64,000 nucleotides of DNA from Massospora cicadina (GCA_022478985.1 JAKSZP010006706.1:62001-126000), one strand, 5' to 3'. Shown: positions 1 to 12,043, counted from the stretch's first letter. Made by a program: numbers and translations. The notes: generated by a model from the letters alone, not told the origin.

Positions 1-3000
1 TTAGGTCAAGTCCAAAAAAGGACCTATGAACCATAAAAACTGGTAGGTTTAAGTACCCAGGACCCAGTTTGGGGGAAAAATTAAAGAAAGATGGACCGCT
101 GAACTGAAACAAGGTCAAGTCCCATGGAAAAAGAAAGAAAAAAATAAAAAATTGATAAAAGATATTGGAAAAAATATTACAAACTGTATAGAAAAAAAGG
201 ATATATTTTGATAATTTTTATTTTTATTAATTATCCTCAATATGGGGATGATTCTGCCTATGTAACCTCTTGGGGGAGGGAGGATGGATCAAAGTAGGAA
301 TAAATAGCCTGTCAAAATCAACCTGAAATTAGATGCTAGCAAGGGCTAGACTTACATGAAACCAAGTTCTCTGAGCGGATGCAGATCCCTGCAAGAAAGT
401 GACTAGGGAAGGGAAATTGAAATGTTTGAAGAAGCCAATTGCAAAACCCTAGAGCAGTAAGGAAAGCAACAGTATAGAAAAAGGCGGTTGGCGAATAGCC
501 CTTAGTAATCCTGATATAATACCAGAGCTAGAAGATTAGTCTTGAGCGCCTGATGATGGGCTTCATCAAGAACACTGGACATATGGGCCAGCAGCGAACA
601 GGGGGATGCTTGACGGGGGTTGCCAAATCATACCCCCTACTAAAGCCATCAGCGTAAGATACTGATGGGAAGTACCAGAGATGGGATAATCATGAAGGGA
701 GCAAATGGCATCCTGCAAGCAATGACTATGGGCTTCTCAGAAGCTGAAGCTGAAGGAATGGTGAAACTTGGGAGAGGCTGGAAGCTTTGTGGACCAACTT
801 TGAAGAACTTGGCTATCAAAGCGAAGAGCATAAGTAGCAATAACTGATATAAAATGCTCTCAAGATAGGAGGGATCCAGCGCTAGGGGAAAAGCCTTTGT
901 GACCTAGGCCCATATTTCAGTGTAGGGGATCTCGAAATGAATACTGTTACTGATGGTGAGCTTGGTAGCTAAGCCAGCGGGTTTGTAGTATTGTCTAATT
1001 CAGAAGAGAAACTCAGAAGCAAGTGCGACCTGTCAAGAAAAGAGCGATCAAGAGTGAAAGGCATAATCTCAGGAGCATCCACGATGATGGTCAGTGCATC
1101 TATGAAAGAAGCTGAATTCAGGAGAGTTTTGAAATCCAACTCTGGAATCAATGACAGAGGAAGAATCAGCCAAGAGTTGTTTGAAATGATTGCAAACCTG
1201 GTTTTGGAAGGATTGGTTACCATTTTTGGTAATTTTAACAGAAGGATTAGCCGTTGGCACCAGACTAGGCATATGAGTCCTGGAAAGACCATAGAAAAGG
1301 TTTTGTCATGCACCCTGACTCAACTGCTGAAAGAGCTTAAGATCTTGATCAGGCAAACTGTTTATTAGCTGCTGGTACCGCAACTCATAATTTGAAATAT
1401 GAGCTGGATGAGAGGGGTATGTTAAACTTATATGGAAGTTGACGTTATGCACCCTAAGATACATTAAGCTCCCTAATTTGGAGAAATTAATCTTAAATTA
1501 ATAGGATAAGTTTTCCAAAAGAAAAATTAAAAATGACCTGAGTCAAAAGGTTATGAGAGAAATAACAAGGGCAAACATAAATAAGTATTTTTAATTGAGC
1601 CATGAAATGAACATCAACGGCAAGTATCCTTTCTGGATGAGGCGAAAATCAGGAAATTGAGGATGACAGACCAAGAATCCTGAATATGACAGTGGGTTAT
1701 ATGCCCTGATGGGGGAAAACTGAATCCCAGGACTAATATCATCACAACTAAATTGATCATCCTGTCCAACTGTAGATCATGGGGACTGCGCTCTGAGTAG
1801 TCAGTAGCGAGGGGGAATAGGAAGAGAGCCGCATGCTGAAGGTCATCCTGAGCAGCATTGAGTATTGATGATCATACTCCACTTGAGCCAATGAAGTATT
1901 TGACCAAGTGTCCAAAGTGGTGTTCTCATGCCCCAGTCCTTTTCTCGCTGAAAATCTAGGCAAGAGAGGGATGTGTTGGGTTTTTTGACCATATTCCCAG
2001 CCTGCTAGATTACCAGGAATCGCTAGGGGACAATCTCCTAATGTGAGGTGAATTGGAAAGCGGTGTACCCTAATTTTGGAGTAACTATGTTTTGGGGATT
2101 TTGGGATATTCGCCTGGTCATATCCATCGGGGGATTATCCAGATGAATACTTAATATCTCATTAGGCGGAGTTGCCAACAAAATAGGGGCATCTGATAGT
2201 GATTAACTATCAGGTGTACTAACTGGAATTGGTTGGGTTTCATCACTGACTGATTGAGAAATGTAAATAGCAAGTTTGAGGCGAGTGATGCCACCTGCAA
2301 CTAGCAAATCAATCAGTTGGTTCATGACCTGCCTTAATGGTAATAAGTCCCATCTCCTAAGCAGGTCGCTAGCCAAATATGGTTAGTTCACTTGGATCAT
2401 GAGGAAAATGTTAGGGACACGTTTTCTGACACTTTCCATTTAGGTCTTGAGGATGTCCAATGACAGAATCCTAGCCAGGATGGGGAAGACCATTATTGCC
2501 AAGATAAGGATGGGTGATTCAATGGCAACAGCTGTTATTCCTCAAAGAGGTATCAACTGAGGGTTAGATGACCAAATACACACTATAAATTTCATAAAAT
2601 ATACTTATAATAAAAACCATAGTTTATATTAAATACTCAGAGTTTAGAACAGAGTTATATAGTTCTATAGTTTTCATCCAGTATATAGTTTAAGAGTAAA
2701 CTGTATCAGCTTTCAATTGTTTTATTCTTCTCAAGGATATTATTGATGTGTGCGATAATTGGGAGACTCTTAAGGAAAAGAGTAAAGGTCTGAGTGGGGA
2801 TCTAGAGAAAAAGGAGAATCAATAGAAAGATTGCTGCCAACAGTGTGTTGGACTGAAGAGACTGTCACCAGGGAATCTCAGAGAAGATTGGGTTGGACAG
2901 AATGAGGGAACGAATCCCCATTTTAGGACATATCATGTTTTTAGCGGGAATACTGGCTGAGCGTTGGGCCAAGATCCAAGAATTCCACTCAACTATGGAT

Positions 3001-3512
3001 AGTTGTCATCATAATATTATCAACTAACAATATCAAATACTATACAAGGCGGACAGATTGCATAAGAACTGAACCTGTGCAGTAATAAGTTTATTAGGGA
3101 TGTTTGCTGATAATAACCCAAAAACAACAAATTTTAAATAAGCTAATAAAAAGCAGACCTGACAGGTTCTGTTGTCTCTCCATTTTTCCCTTTATTATTC
3201 TTTTACAATTCAAATAAACCAATCATTAAAATTAATTTAATTTCTGAATTATAACAGTCTTACAGGAGTTTTATAATAGGTATCAACTATGGACATCAGT
3301 GGTTGGTGCGTGAAGCTGTCTCATTACTATTTTATCTATCAATATGAATGACTGTACCGCAGGTACTCTGGCTTTATAAGTGGTCACTAATCTAGATCCT
3401 AGGATGGGTTTATTATTAGCACGCTCTATGACACTGCTCTCCTATAAACAATGAAGAGTTTGTTTATATTAAAAAGAAATCCCCAATTCTATCATTAATA
3501 GATTAAACTATC
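1..3512. other. Unassigned AT-rich left flank
   Basis: No transposon domain or gene family is recognised here. The longest open stretch is about 125 codons on the + strand (roughly 991-1368), charged and lysine/arginine-rich in its first half. A shorter one lies at 665-847. Neither shows a motif I know, and both are within what chance gives in this composition. On the minus strand around 2560-2240 there is a leucine-rich run with coding-like texture but broken by stops, possibly another decayed element. A near-repeat of AGGTCAAGTCC occurs at about 4 and 113. The right edge is the target site of element A1. It may be the outer part of the old element G or host intergenic DNA; I cannot tell which. 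Confidence 0.3.
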
Positions 3513-4254
3513 TATCAGATTTTTGCCCTCCTGGCTTCAAGAAAAAGAATCTTTCAGGTCTAAATCTGCTAAAAGGGGTAAATGTCAGACATTTACAAGT
3601 CCACAATAGTGAGAAGAGCGATCTAAATGATAATAATGATTTTATCAGCCAAAAGACTATGGTCAAAATAAGTGGAACCCCAGAAATCAGGTAAAACTAA
3701 TTAAAATTCCTCTTTTGGGCAATTAACGTGAGATCAAGCAGCCATATTATTCCAACCACGCAGTAGACTTTTAGGGCGTCTATTGGATGGTTCTCCCTCA
3801 GCCATGACTTATTATATTCAAGCATCTAAGTGGGACACCCCCTTTTATAGGTTGTTGAGGATCTCCCTTGGTGCAATAATTTAATCTTATGAGGCCGGCT
3901 GAAATTATAAAAATTATTCCCCCACGGGTAAATCATAAAAAAATAATTCCCCATCCATTGTTCAGCCAAAGTGAAGTGAGTTTTCTGAGCTTTAATAGGC
4001 TGAATTTAAATATTTCTTTATTTGGACCATACTAAGCTGTTCCAAATTTAACTTTGAATTCCTTTTGACACTTGATGAAATTTAATTACTGAACAGTCAA
4101 ATATTGAGAAGGTTCGTTTTTCTTTTCCAATGATGCCTAATAAAAACTATAGAAACTCAGCTTTTTATTTCTGTTTTATCTTTAATTTAAATTATTGTTG
4201 TAGAATCCAGGGCATGAAGCACCAGCGAGTAGAAATCAGCTGGATTTTTAAAAA
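3513..4254 (+). repeat. 5' LTR of A1
   Basis: This segment aligns along its length with 15763-16511. Shared blocks include the start (CAGA..TTTGCCCTCCTGGCTTC), the internal TGTCAGACATTTACAAGTCC and the end region with GCACCAGC. The first bases read TATC where the 3' LTR reads TGTC, so the canonical TG end has become TA. The 3' end is ill-defined (TTTTTAAA). It would supply the promoter and R/U5 region. Confidence 0.82.
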
Positions 4255-4255
4255 G

Positions 4256-4275
4256 TGGTGCTCAATACATGAGCT
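4256..4275 (+). promoter_or_regulatory. tRNA primer-binding site of A1
   Basis: TGGTGCTCAATACATGAGCT lies directly downstream of the 5' LTR. It begins with TGG, the complement of a tRNA CCA end. The first ten bases match the equivalent position in A2, B1, B3 and G. The tRNA was not identified. Confidence 0.7.
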
Positions 4276-4309
4276 CGATTCTGTACACCAAAAATAAACA
4301 AAATCAAAA

Positions 4310-5345
4310 ATGGAGGCTTTTAAAGTGAGTAACCCTCCAACTTTTTCCCTTCAAAATGAATCAAAGCTAGTTGACCTGGAAAAGCAACTAGCAAGCGCTT
4401 CATTTCGTCTCAAAGAGATTGAGCAGCGCCCACTATAAACCCTCTAAAGATAAGTAAACCCCTGGTAAAGGGAGCATTGCTTCCTTTTTATTTGGTTATG
4501 AAGCTGCCATGCATGGCGCAACTGATAAGCAAAGGTTCAACACATCCTTTTTTGCTCAAGTCGCTTAGCACAAAAGATGATAGTACATCATATGGACACT
4601 CTGCGCACCTGGGCAGAGGTGAAGGAGGCTCTTTTGGCTAAATTCGGATCAAAGCAGAGTCTACACAGGGAAAAACAAGCCTTTATGCACCTTAGCATGT
4701 ATAGGGGTGAACCAACCTCTGCCTTTGCTGAGTGATTTTATTTCACTGCGCAAAGGCTATCAACGTCTAACATGATAACCTTTGATGATGCTATTGCAGC
4801 CATATTAACTGGGTTAGCTTCCCAACCCTCCATAGCCGGGCATATCATCTCATTGAAACGCCACTTAAAAACATCTATGACATAAAAGAGTATCTGTTAG
4901 ACGTTGCTAATTTCCATTCATGTGCACCAAAAATTTAAGCTGAGGTGAAAACTTCTTTTCTAACCATTGCGGAGCTTTCAACTGTAAAACAGTTGAGGGG
5001 TAGGGACACCCATAACTATCCTCTCTGTGAAACCTGCTCCCTAAGTGCAACTTAAAAATATCTCACTCCCTCCTGTAGGCTTAAGCCCATATAATGCAGT
5101 TAATGCCAGGTTCCCACACAAGATCACCAAAGCTGCTTTGTCTTCCCCTCCCACCAAGCTGATACTTGCACTCCTTAATAATGCCCAAATGCATGTGGCC
5201 ATCTCCTCTACCTCAATTGCAGCCTTGCCAGTAGTTGAGAATACCCCTGGTGATGTATCTGAGGGAGATGAAGATGACGTTGGTTATTACATATTGGGAG
5301 CACCAATTGAAGTGGAGACTTCTGATCATCTGAACGCTGGAGGAG
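4310..5345 (+). pseudogene. gag of A1, 5' part
   Basis: A start at 4310 (MEAFKVSNPP) opens a frame with a short coiled-coil-like stretch (LVDLEKQLASASFRLKEIEQ) that stops within 45 codons. Capsid-like sequence with stops follows at about 4575-4980, containing W-A-E-V-K-E-A-L-L and F-A-E-x-F motifs that align with the gag of A2 at 52.9-53.3 kb. The end of the segment, a frame at 5045-5350, matches the A2 gag tail (acidic ExDED before a YxLGxP motif at about 5255-5310). Chromo-1 interrupts the frame at 5345 and reading resumes at 10910 after its removal. It would encode the structural protein of the virus-like particle. Confidence 0.65.
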
Positions 5346-5990
5346 TGTAACAGGTGGGTTTGCACCAATAAATCACAAATAAATTGGGCAGTAAGAGCCA
5401 AGTTACTGACCATAATAGGTACAGGTCTGCAGAGGCCCATCCCTGAACCTGACTTCCATGCCTCATCATTGCCATGTATTCTCAGACCACTGTTCCCACG
5501 ACGCTGCACATCAGTAGCAGGGACTGGGACCAGGAGAGGGCCGAGAATGACACCAACACCACACCAAGCTCACTGGTGGAGCTCATGACTTTGATCCAAT
5601 CTGACTGTCTTAATAAATAAATTTAATAAATCCAAGCTTCAGCAAAATCCTTTATTTTGTGATTTCCTTGTAGAAGACACAACTGCCCTACAGGGCTACA
5701 GCATCTTTCCTTAAATAATTCTCTACAAATATTGAATAAGCTTTTCATTTAGTTAAACTCCTCCGAGCCCTGACCACCACATCATTAGCAAAGAACCTCC
5801 ATCCCACCGGATCAACATCCAAACCCTGCATAAGCCCATCATTCCATGGAGGTTATTTGGATTCAGGATGGCGATTTAGCCCAGCTCTGAACTTACCAAA
5901 TTTGATGCCCATTGAACCAGGGCCACATTCAGATCGATTTCCACCCTATCTGAGTCAATTCATGGATCAGGTGCCTCCTGATCCATTACA
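5346..5990 (-). repeat. 3' LTR of Chromo-1
   Basis: TGTAAC at 5346 and ATTACA ending at 5990 are inverted termini. The segment aligns end to end with 10259-10904. In element orientation it is preceded by a short purine run (about 5991-6001, GGGGGTGA on the minus strand), the likely polypurine tract for plus-strand priming. Confidence 0.92.
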
Positions 5991-6053
5991 TCACCCCCTG
6001 TGAAGACCAGAATTCCTGGACCTTCTCTGGGCACTGCACACAGTCCTCCATCG

Positions 6054-7202
6054 TCACCACGTCGACTCCTCTACTGGATAGCCCTTCCACTTCACCAACA
6101 GCTGCTGTTGGCCTCTCACCCACTTGGCATCCAGTATCCGCTCCACCTCATATTCTGGGATCTTCCCTTCTCTGGGATTCAGCGGACCAGGGCGCTTGAG
6201 CCCCTCACCCCTGAAAGCCTGTAGCTGGTAAGTGTGGATCACAGGGTAAGCACTGGAACCCACTGGTAAACTCAACTCAAAGGCGACCTGATTAACAGCT
6301 TGGATGATCCGGTACAGGCTCAGAAATTTTGGACCCAGCTTATGACTCTTTACAGGGATGGCATAGTTCTTGGCCGATACTAGAACCCAGACCCCATGTT
6401 CAAACACCAGATCTGGCGCCCTTTGCTGATCTTCCTTCTGCTTCTGCTGAGCTTCCGCCTGCTCTAAGTTTCCCCATAGCATTTCTCTGATTTTGGACAT
6501 GGTACAAATCATTTCATCCACCCCCTTACATACGCCATCTGCAGATCCCCCATTCATTTTAGGGTTGAGTCCATGGTTCACAAAAACGGTGACATTCCCA
6601 TTGAGGATTAAGAGTGGTTATTGTAAGTGAAATGGGACAACTGGACCCAAGATACCCAATTGTCCTGTCGATCAGACATGTAGCACCACAGATACTGTTC
6701 AAGTATCTAGTTCACCCTCTCCATTTGACCATCAGATTGCGGATGGTACACTGAGGACTGACCCAGTCTGATTTCTAAACTTTCCAGTAGACTCGACCAG
6801 AATCTTGAAATGAATTGTGGGCCACAATCTGAAATGATCTCCTCAGGTAAGCCATGAAGGGAAAACACCTCATCAATGAAAACCCTTGCCGCATCCTTCA
6901 CCAAAAAACTCCCAGTGCATGGGAAGAATTCAGCATATTTGGTGAGTCTATCCACAACCACCATAATAACATCCTTCCCCTGCACCTTTAAAAACCCACT
7001 GTAAAACGACACTGAATGAACTCCAGGGGGTCTGCGGTATTGACAACGGATTCAACTTACCCAATGGCGGTTTTCTCGATGGCTTCAAATTTGCACATAC
7101 CAAACACTCCCGCATGTAGTTCTGGACATCCTTACAAAGGCCCAGCCATGAATACTCCCGCTGTACCAACTCCATTGTCTTCCCCACTCCTGGGTGTCCC
7201 AC
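6054..7202 (-). pseudogene. Integrase and chromodomain of Chromo-1
   Basis: In element order: the zinc-binding region at about 7202-7060 (GHPGVGKT, then C-x2-C in ECLVCA); the catalytic core at 7012-6707 with Asp in VVVDRLTKY, Asp in SDCGPQF and Glu in QMERVN, so the D,D-E triad is visible; a GPY/F-like stretch (LGPKFLSLYRI) near 6330-6270; and a chromodomain at about 6155-6054 (EYEVERILDAKW ... LLVKWKGYP ... STW). A stop (TGA) follows the conserved tryptophan and a short tail precedes the 3' LTR. Frameshifts separate the zinc region, core and C-terminal part. It would insert element cDNA, with the chromodomain binding methylated histone H3; this copy is dead. Confidence 0.88.
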
Positions 7203-7502
7203 AGCGGATGGTCATGAGAGGCCCAGATTACCTTCTACCTTAATGATGGGTTGGGTACCCATACACGTGACTTGTTGTATAGCACCCCCACCCTCTTAAT
7301 GAAATTCGCGTGGTATCAGTGTGGCCGACCCTCCGTCATCTCATATTTCAGCCTTTGTGCAAACTCCGCGCTCCTCTGCTTCCAGCGAACTTCCTCCCTC
7401 AACTCACTCCCCCTCTTCAACCATCACAAACTGATCCTGGCGGAGCATCATTGCAGTGTTGAACTCCTCCAATTCCCCCTTCTCATACACAAAAGCTCCA
7501 TA

Positions 7503-8816
7503 TCAGCTCAACCAATCTTCCAGGACATTCGAAGCCCCATGCTGGTGCTCCACCCAGAAATCATAGCGAACCAGCTCCACATGCCATCTGGCTTGTTGCT
7601 GGTTCATCTTTCTGGGTTGGTGATAGTACTCTAAGGCTTTGTGGTCCGTCCAAATAACAAAAAGATGCTGGGCATAGAGCAGGTGATGTTGCCATTCACG
7701 CAAGGCTGCCATCACTGCCAGAAATTCCTTATTGTATATCAGGTAATTTGTTTCCGCGAGGAGCAGCTTGCAGCTTTAGTAACACACAGGATGCTCCAAA
7801 CCATTTCCCCCCTCTCTGAAGCAATACCGCTCCCACAGCATAATTCAGGCCATCCATCTTGACCACAAAAGGTTTCCTCAGATCCAGATGGGCCAGCACT
7901 GGTGTGGTAAGTAACTTACCCTTTAGTAACTCAAACGCCCGCTCTTCTTCCTTTCCCCATACAAATGGAATGTCCTGGGTCAAACTCGTGAGTGGTAAGG
8001 CTGTCTAGGAAAGATTCATCAACAAAACACAAAGGAAGTTCAAGGTACCCAAAAAACTTCACACCCCCATCTGATCTGTGGGAGCCTTACATGCCTGTAC
8101 TGCTTGAAGCTTATCTGGACACACCCCCAATCCATTCCGAGTTATCATGTTGCCAAGAAACGTCACTGAACTCTGGTTGAACTCGCACTTGGAGGGCTTC
8201 AACCTTAAACCTATACAGCCAATCACCCCCAAAGCTTCCCAAACATCTCATACATGCTCTTCCTGGGACCGTGAGAACACTAGAATATTGTCCATATAAG
8301 TGGCATAGCATCATCCAATTATCCCCCAAGGACACGGTTGATCATCCGTTGGAACACTGCTGAAGCATTCCTCAGCCTGAATTGCATCACATGGTATTGG
8401 TACACCCCCAGGTGGCACTTGAACGCCGTGTATTGCTGATGCTCTGGTCTCACTGGAATCTGATTAAACGCATCCACTAAGTTGAGCTTTGTAAACATTG
8501 TGCATCCAGTAACCACTGGAAGAATTTCCTCCAAAAGGGGCATCGGATATGGATCTGGCTCTGTGACCGCGTTTAGACATCAGAAATCCACACATGGGCG
8601 TAAGTCACCACTTGCCTTCAGAACTAACAACACAGGAGACACCATTGGAGACATGAAGGGCTCAATCAAACCCTTGTTCAACATGGAATCCACATGGCTC
8701 TCCAATGTCTCCCTGGCCCGCTCATTTAGGGGATAGACTGTACATCCCCTGGAAAGGTCTGATCCCTCCTTGGACTGAAACAAGAATGTGAAAGATCCTG
8801 TAGAGGAAAAAGGCAA
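7503..8816 (-). pseudogene. Reverse transcriptase and RNase H of Chromo-1
   Basis: RT motifs in order: the entry region with EPFMSPMVSPVLLVLK and RPCVDF (8816-8580), FTKLNLVDAFNQIPV and VFQRMINRVLGG (8543-8319), then the catalytic box at 8287-8298, which reads YMDN instead of YMDD. The thumb follows (PSKCEF, TFLGNMI). RNase H follows at 7983-7503 with FVVKMDGLNYAVGAVL, TDHKALEYY and YDFWVEHQHG. The Asp-to-Asn change at a metal-binding residue would abolish polymerase activity. Several frameshifts are present. Confidence 0.88.
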
Positions 8817-9049
8817 GCTTCCAATGGTCCCAAATACATAAATGAAGTCACTGTATTTGGGTGGGAGCTATACCTCCTGCATTCCTCATAAGCTCCTGCA
8901 TCCACTTGGACGTCGCCCCCAACCTCCATCTTCCATGACATTCGAGGACCAACCTGGGGTGATAAGGTTATTGTTTTTTGCAACACATCAATCTGTGGCT
9001 GGAAACGATGCCACCATTGCATCCCCAGCACCACAGGGTGGTCTAGATT

Positions 9050-9412
9050 CTAGATCGCACAGAAACCCTCTTTCAACCAAAAAGGGTTCTTCTGAACAAC
9101 AATCAAGGGCTCCAGAACCCATGATGGGGCTCTTCTCAATACATCAGCAAATACCACCTCAGGACCCCTTCCCATTTCCAACTTCAAACGTTCTGCTAAG
9201 GCAAACTCCATATAATTTTCCTCAGCCCCTGTATCCACCAGGGCCAGCACCTTCTTGGTCCAGCCATGTGAGTATAAATTAACCGGAATAAATAGCCTGG
9301 GATAAAGCAAAGAAGAAGATTTAATGTAAGAAGCATTCTCAGATTGCAAATTTTCAGGCAAAGTAGATTGGGGACTGTGGCTCTGCCCAGGTCCCTGATA
9401 TGTTCTTCCCAA
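9050..9412 (-). pseudogene. Aspartic protease of Chromo-1
   Basis: A ~120-codon open frame carries ALVDTGAEENYM, the retropepsin D-T-G active site followed by the usual hydrophobic stretch. A second frame at 9034-8726 starts with LGMQWWHRF, the protease C-terminus that leads into RT in chromoviruses. It would cleave the Gag-Pol polyprotein. Confidence 0.8.
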
Positions 9413-9484
9413 ATCCTCACCACTACCCTGACGAGATCCCCTGTGGATATTCCCAAAATCCCGTGGGGAACCCCACCAGCCTCC

Positions 9485-10183
9485 TCAACCTCTGCTAGCA
9501 ATGACAGGCGACTGGACCCTTCCTGGGGACATCAAATCCTCTCTCCAGTTCCGTGCCAACGCCAATTGCCTTTCCACTTGCATTACCATAGTGATCTCCT
9601 CCGCCAACGAACCCTGAACTTTAGCAGCCGCCATGGTGGCCAACATGTCTGCTTGCAGCCCTTGTCTGAACATTCGCGGTGATTGCAAATCTGAGACACT
9701 TGCTGCTTTTGCCAATAGCCAGAACATCCGACTATATTCTTCCACCAAACCTTGGCCCTGTCCTACTGTCAGTAGAGCCAACCAAGCCTCATCCTGCGCC
9801 TCATCTGGACAAGCCGCCCGGTCAATCCAGTCTACACACTCATCCATGGATCCAGGCAGGCGTCCTTGCTCTTCAACCAACTCTTGCACCCACCTGGAAA
9901 GTTCTGGTGGTAGTGCCTCAACGATATGCGTGATCTGCAATGAGAAAGGGGTCTCTCCACCAGTTGCTTAAGCCAACCGCGCCTAAAATGAATCTGCGGC
10001 ACCACTTGGTGAATCTCCTCTAAGGCCTCCAGAGGCAAAGCTGCCCATTCTTTTGGGGACACAGGTCCCCCTTGGCGTTCCTCCATTCTTGTGGGCCTCA
10101 AACCACACACTCAGTTTACTTCTCTTATTACAAACGTAAGCGAGAAGCTCACCATCACCACTGTTAACACATGGCGGTACCAT
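9485..10183 (-). pseudogene. gag of Chromo-1
   Basis: The 151-codon frame at 9940-9485 is rich in Trp, Gln and Glu and reads LPPELSRWVQELVEEQG ... DPxxW-type capsid sequence (WIDRAACPDEAQ, YSRMFWLLAKAA, MFRQGLQADM). This matches the retrotransposon Gag capsid fold found in chromoviruses. The N-terminal part at 10110-9950 is in a different frame. I see no clear CCHC knuckle between capsid and protease. It would form the particle shell. Confidence 0.7.
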
Positions 10184-10246
10184 TCCTCCCCACCTGGGAC
10201 CACCTCCTCTTCTTGGGGCCCCACAAAACTGACAAGAAAGTATTAG

Positions 10247-10256
10247 AGTTGTGTCT
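10247..10256 (-). promoter_or_regulatory. Putative self-priming site of Chromo-1
   Basis: Two bases inside the end of the 5' LTR, the minus strand reads AGACACAACT. Its exact complement AGTTGTGTCT occurs inside the same LTR at 10587-10596 (and in the other LTR at 5675-5684). Tf1/sushi-type elements prime reverse transcription by pairing the 5' end of their own mRNA with the primer-binding site, and this arrangement matches. No TGG tRNA site is present here. Confidence 0.7.
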
Positions 10257-10258
10257 AA

Positions 10259-10904
10259 TGTAACGGGCGGGTTTGCGCCAATACACCACGAATGAATTGG
10301 GCAGTAAGAACCAAGTTACTGAACATACTAGGTACAGGCCTGCGGAGGCCCATTCCCAAACCTGACTGCCATGCCTCATCATTGCCACGTATTCTCAGAC
10401 CACTGTTCCCACGACGCTGCACATCAGTATCAGGGTCTGTGGCCAGGAGAGGGCTGAGAATGACGCCAACGCCACACTGAGCTCACTGGCGGAGCTCATG
10501 ACTTTGATCTGATCTGACTGTCTTATAAATAAATTTATATAAATTCGAGCTTCAGCAAAATCTTTTATTTCCAATATTCTCTTAGAAGACACAACTGCCC
10601 TACAGGGCTGCAGCTTCTTCCCTTAAATAATCTGCTGCAAATATCAAATATGCTTTTCATTTAGTTTAACTCCTCTGAGCCCTGACCACCACATCATTAG
10701 CAAAGAATCCTATCCCACCAGATCACCATCCATGCCCTGCATAAGCCCGTCATCATTCTGTGGAGGTGATTCAGATTTGGGATGGCGATTTCGCCCAGCT
10801 CCAAAATTACCAAATCTGATGCCCGTTGAACCAGGGCCACATTTGGATTAATAATCACCAGATCCGAGTCAATTCACAGATCATGTGCCTCCTGATCCGT
10901 TACA
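10259..10904 (-). repeat. 5' LTR of Chromo-1
   Basis: This is the promoter-bearing LTR in element orientation, with perfect TGTAAC and GTTACA inverted ends and the right-hand target duplication AGGAG at 10905-10909. It aligns throughout with 5346-5990. Confidence 0.92.
10587..10630 (-). promoter_or_regulatory. Likely promoter and start of the Chromo-1 transcript
   Basis: On the minus strand a TATA-like TTATTTAAGG (10630-10621) lies about 25-30 nt upstream of AGTTGTGTCT (10596-10587). The latter is complementary to the priming site next to the LTR. The same pair is conserved in the other LTR (about 5675-5720). The spacing supports transcription starting near 10596. Confidence 0.6.
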
Positions 10905-10909
10905 AGGAG

Positions 10910-11404
10910 TAGATGGGGCCACCATACCTGAGGAAATGTACCTCAGCCAAATTCTAGGGTGTCCAAAAGTTATTGACACTGCAAGCAATGGCGATCAATT
11001 CTTAGCTAGCTTGCTTTGACCTCTTCAGCGGGTCCATACCATTAAATCCAACTGGATAAATACCCTGAGATTGCTTGGAAACTAACCTCCACTTTCCAGC
11101 TCAGGGAGGTCTTGGCCTTGTCACCTAACTTTTTTGAACACTCACCAAGGTTGAAGTGGTTATTCAAAAAGTCCAGGTAATGCCCATCCTGGATACTGGC
11201 TCCCTGGTTAATGTAATCTCCACTAAGATCATCAAAAAGATAAAGCTGGCGCCTGACTTTAAGTACATTCAAGAATTTGGTACTGCCAGCCCAAACAACA
11301 CATGTGCCATCGGGACATACTATTCTATTCCCATTCAAATTGGGAAGCTTATCTTATCAGCCCCTGCAGTGGCCTTAGACAACAACGCCTATTTTATTTC
11401 ATAG
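10910..11404 (+). pseudogene. gag end and aspartic protease of A1
   Basis: After Chromo-1 the gag frame resumes (DGATIPEEMYLSQILGCPK). The protease at 11156-11404 reads PILDTGSLVNVIS, a retropepsin D-T-G motif with the catalytic aspartate intact. It then continues with a FGTASPNN region that aligns with A2 at 55.2-55.4 kb and with the G relic at 44.1-44.3 kb. Stops separate gag and protease. Confidence 0.75.
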
Positions 11405-12043
11405 GTACCCAGTTTTTGATTTAGTACGAGGGAATAATTAACATGAAGCAATGTTTCCTCTCGTTACTCAACTATAAATTCTCTTTAGTATTATCCAATA
11501 AAAAACCCAGCAAGCATGAATATTATTGTCTGATTGAGTATCCCTTTTCAGATATGACTTTCCATTATTCTACCTTTGGGCGCAACACAAAAAATTGCCC
11601 AATTTAGTGGATGCTATGGATGGAATCTCTTTCTATGCTAAAGATGAAGTCTTGATTAAACTGGTGAACAATGAGTGGTTGACACAAAAATCACGATCCA
11701 AATCCCACACCACTGCTTGTTGCATATCAAAAGTCTTGAGGGCGTTAGCCCCTTGGAGCCTCGGGTATTGCCTGGGATATTAGGCCCAGCCTACCAGAGG
11801 CCTAATACTATTCTATTGGGAATCCTCACTGGCAAGGACATGGTTATAAGAAAACACCAGGAGATTGGCAGAGGCTTTTTAATCATACTGAAGGACATTA
11901 AAAATATCCACTACATTGGCTCTATGATGGATTTGGGCTTGCCAATGGATAACCTGGTATGTACCTTACCCAACGTTCATATCTCGGATGAGTTGACCCC
12001 AGATGTGCTGGAAAAAGTTTGTACTTTACTAGACGACTATAGC
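11405..12043 (+). pseudogene. Protease-RT linker of A1
   Basis: Broken coding sequence joins protease to RT. The open frame at 11675-12115 holds the pre-RT segment (ALEPRVLPG-like, then DELTPDVLEKVCTLLDDYS) that also precedes RT in A2 near 56.0 kb. The frame is cut at DDYS by the solo LTR at 12044 and continues with DIF... at 12775. Confidence 0.6.

Larger units (their letters stand above)
5346..10904 (-). mobile_element. Chromovirus Chromo-1 (Ty3/Gypsy with chromodomain)
   Basis: The element is bounded by two ~646 bp LTRs with exact TGTAAC...GTTACA-type ends and a perfect 5 bp target duplication AGGAG (5341-5345 and 10905-10909). It sits in the gag of A1 in the opposite orientation. Reading on the minus strand gives gag, protease (VDTGA), RT, RNase H, integrase with a GPY/F-like module, and a chromodomain at the C-terminus. 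Chromodomains on integrase are the hallmark of chromoviruses and steer integration to heterochromatin. Frames are broken in several places and the RT active site is YMDN. It is younger than A1 by nesting. Confidence 0.93.

Noticed and set aside
1..14. TTAGG at the window start as telomeric repeat
   Set aside because: There is a single occurrence and no tandem array.
5213..5509. Minus-strand 98-codon frame near 5.2-5.5 kb
   Set aside because: It spans A1 gag and the Chromo-1 LTR in antisense and is a chance open frame.
10241..10258. Hairpin ATTAGA...TCTAAT as a terminator
   Set aside because: It sits at the priming site of Chromo-1 and the self-priming explanation accounts for it; bacterial-type terminators do not apply.
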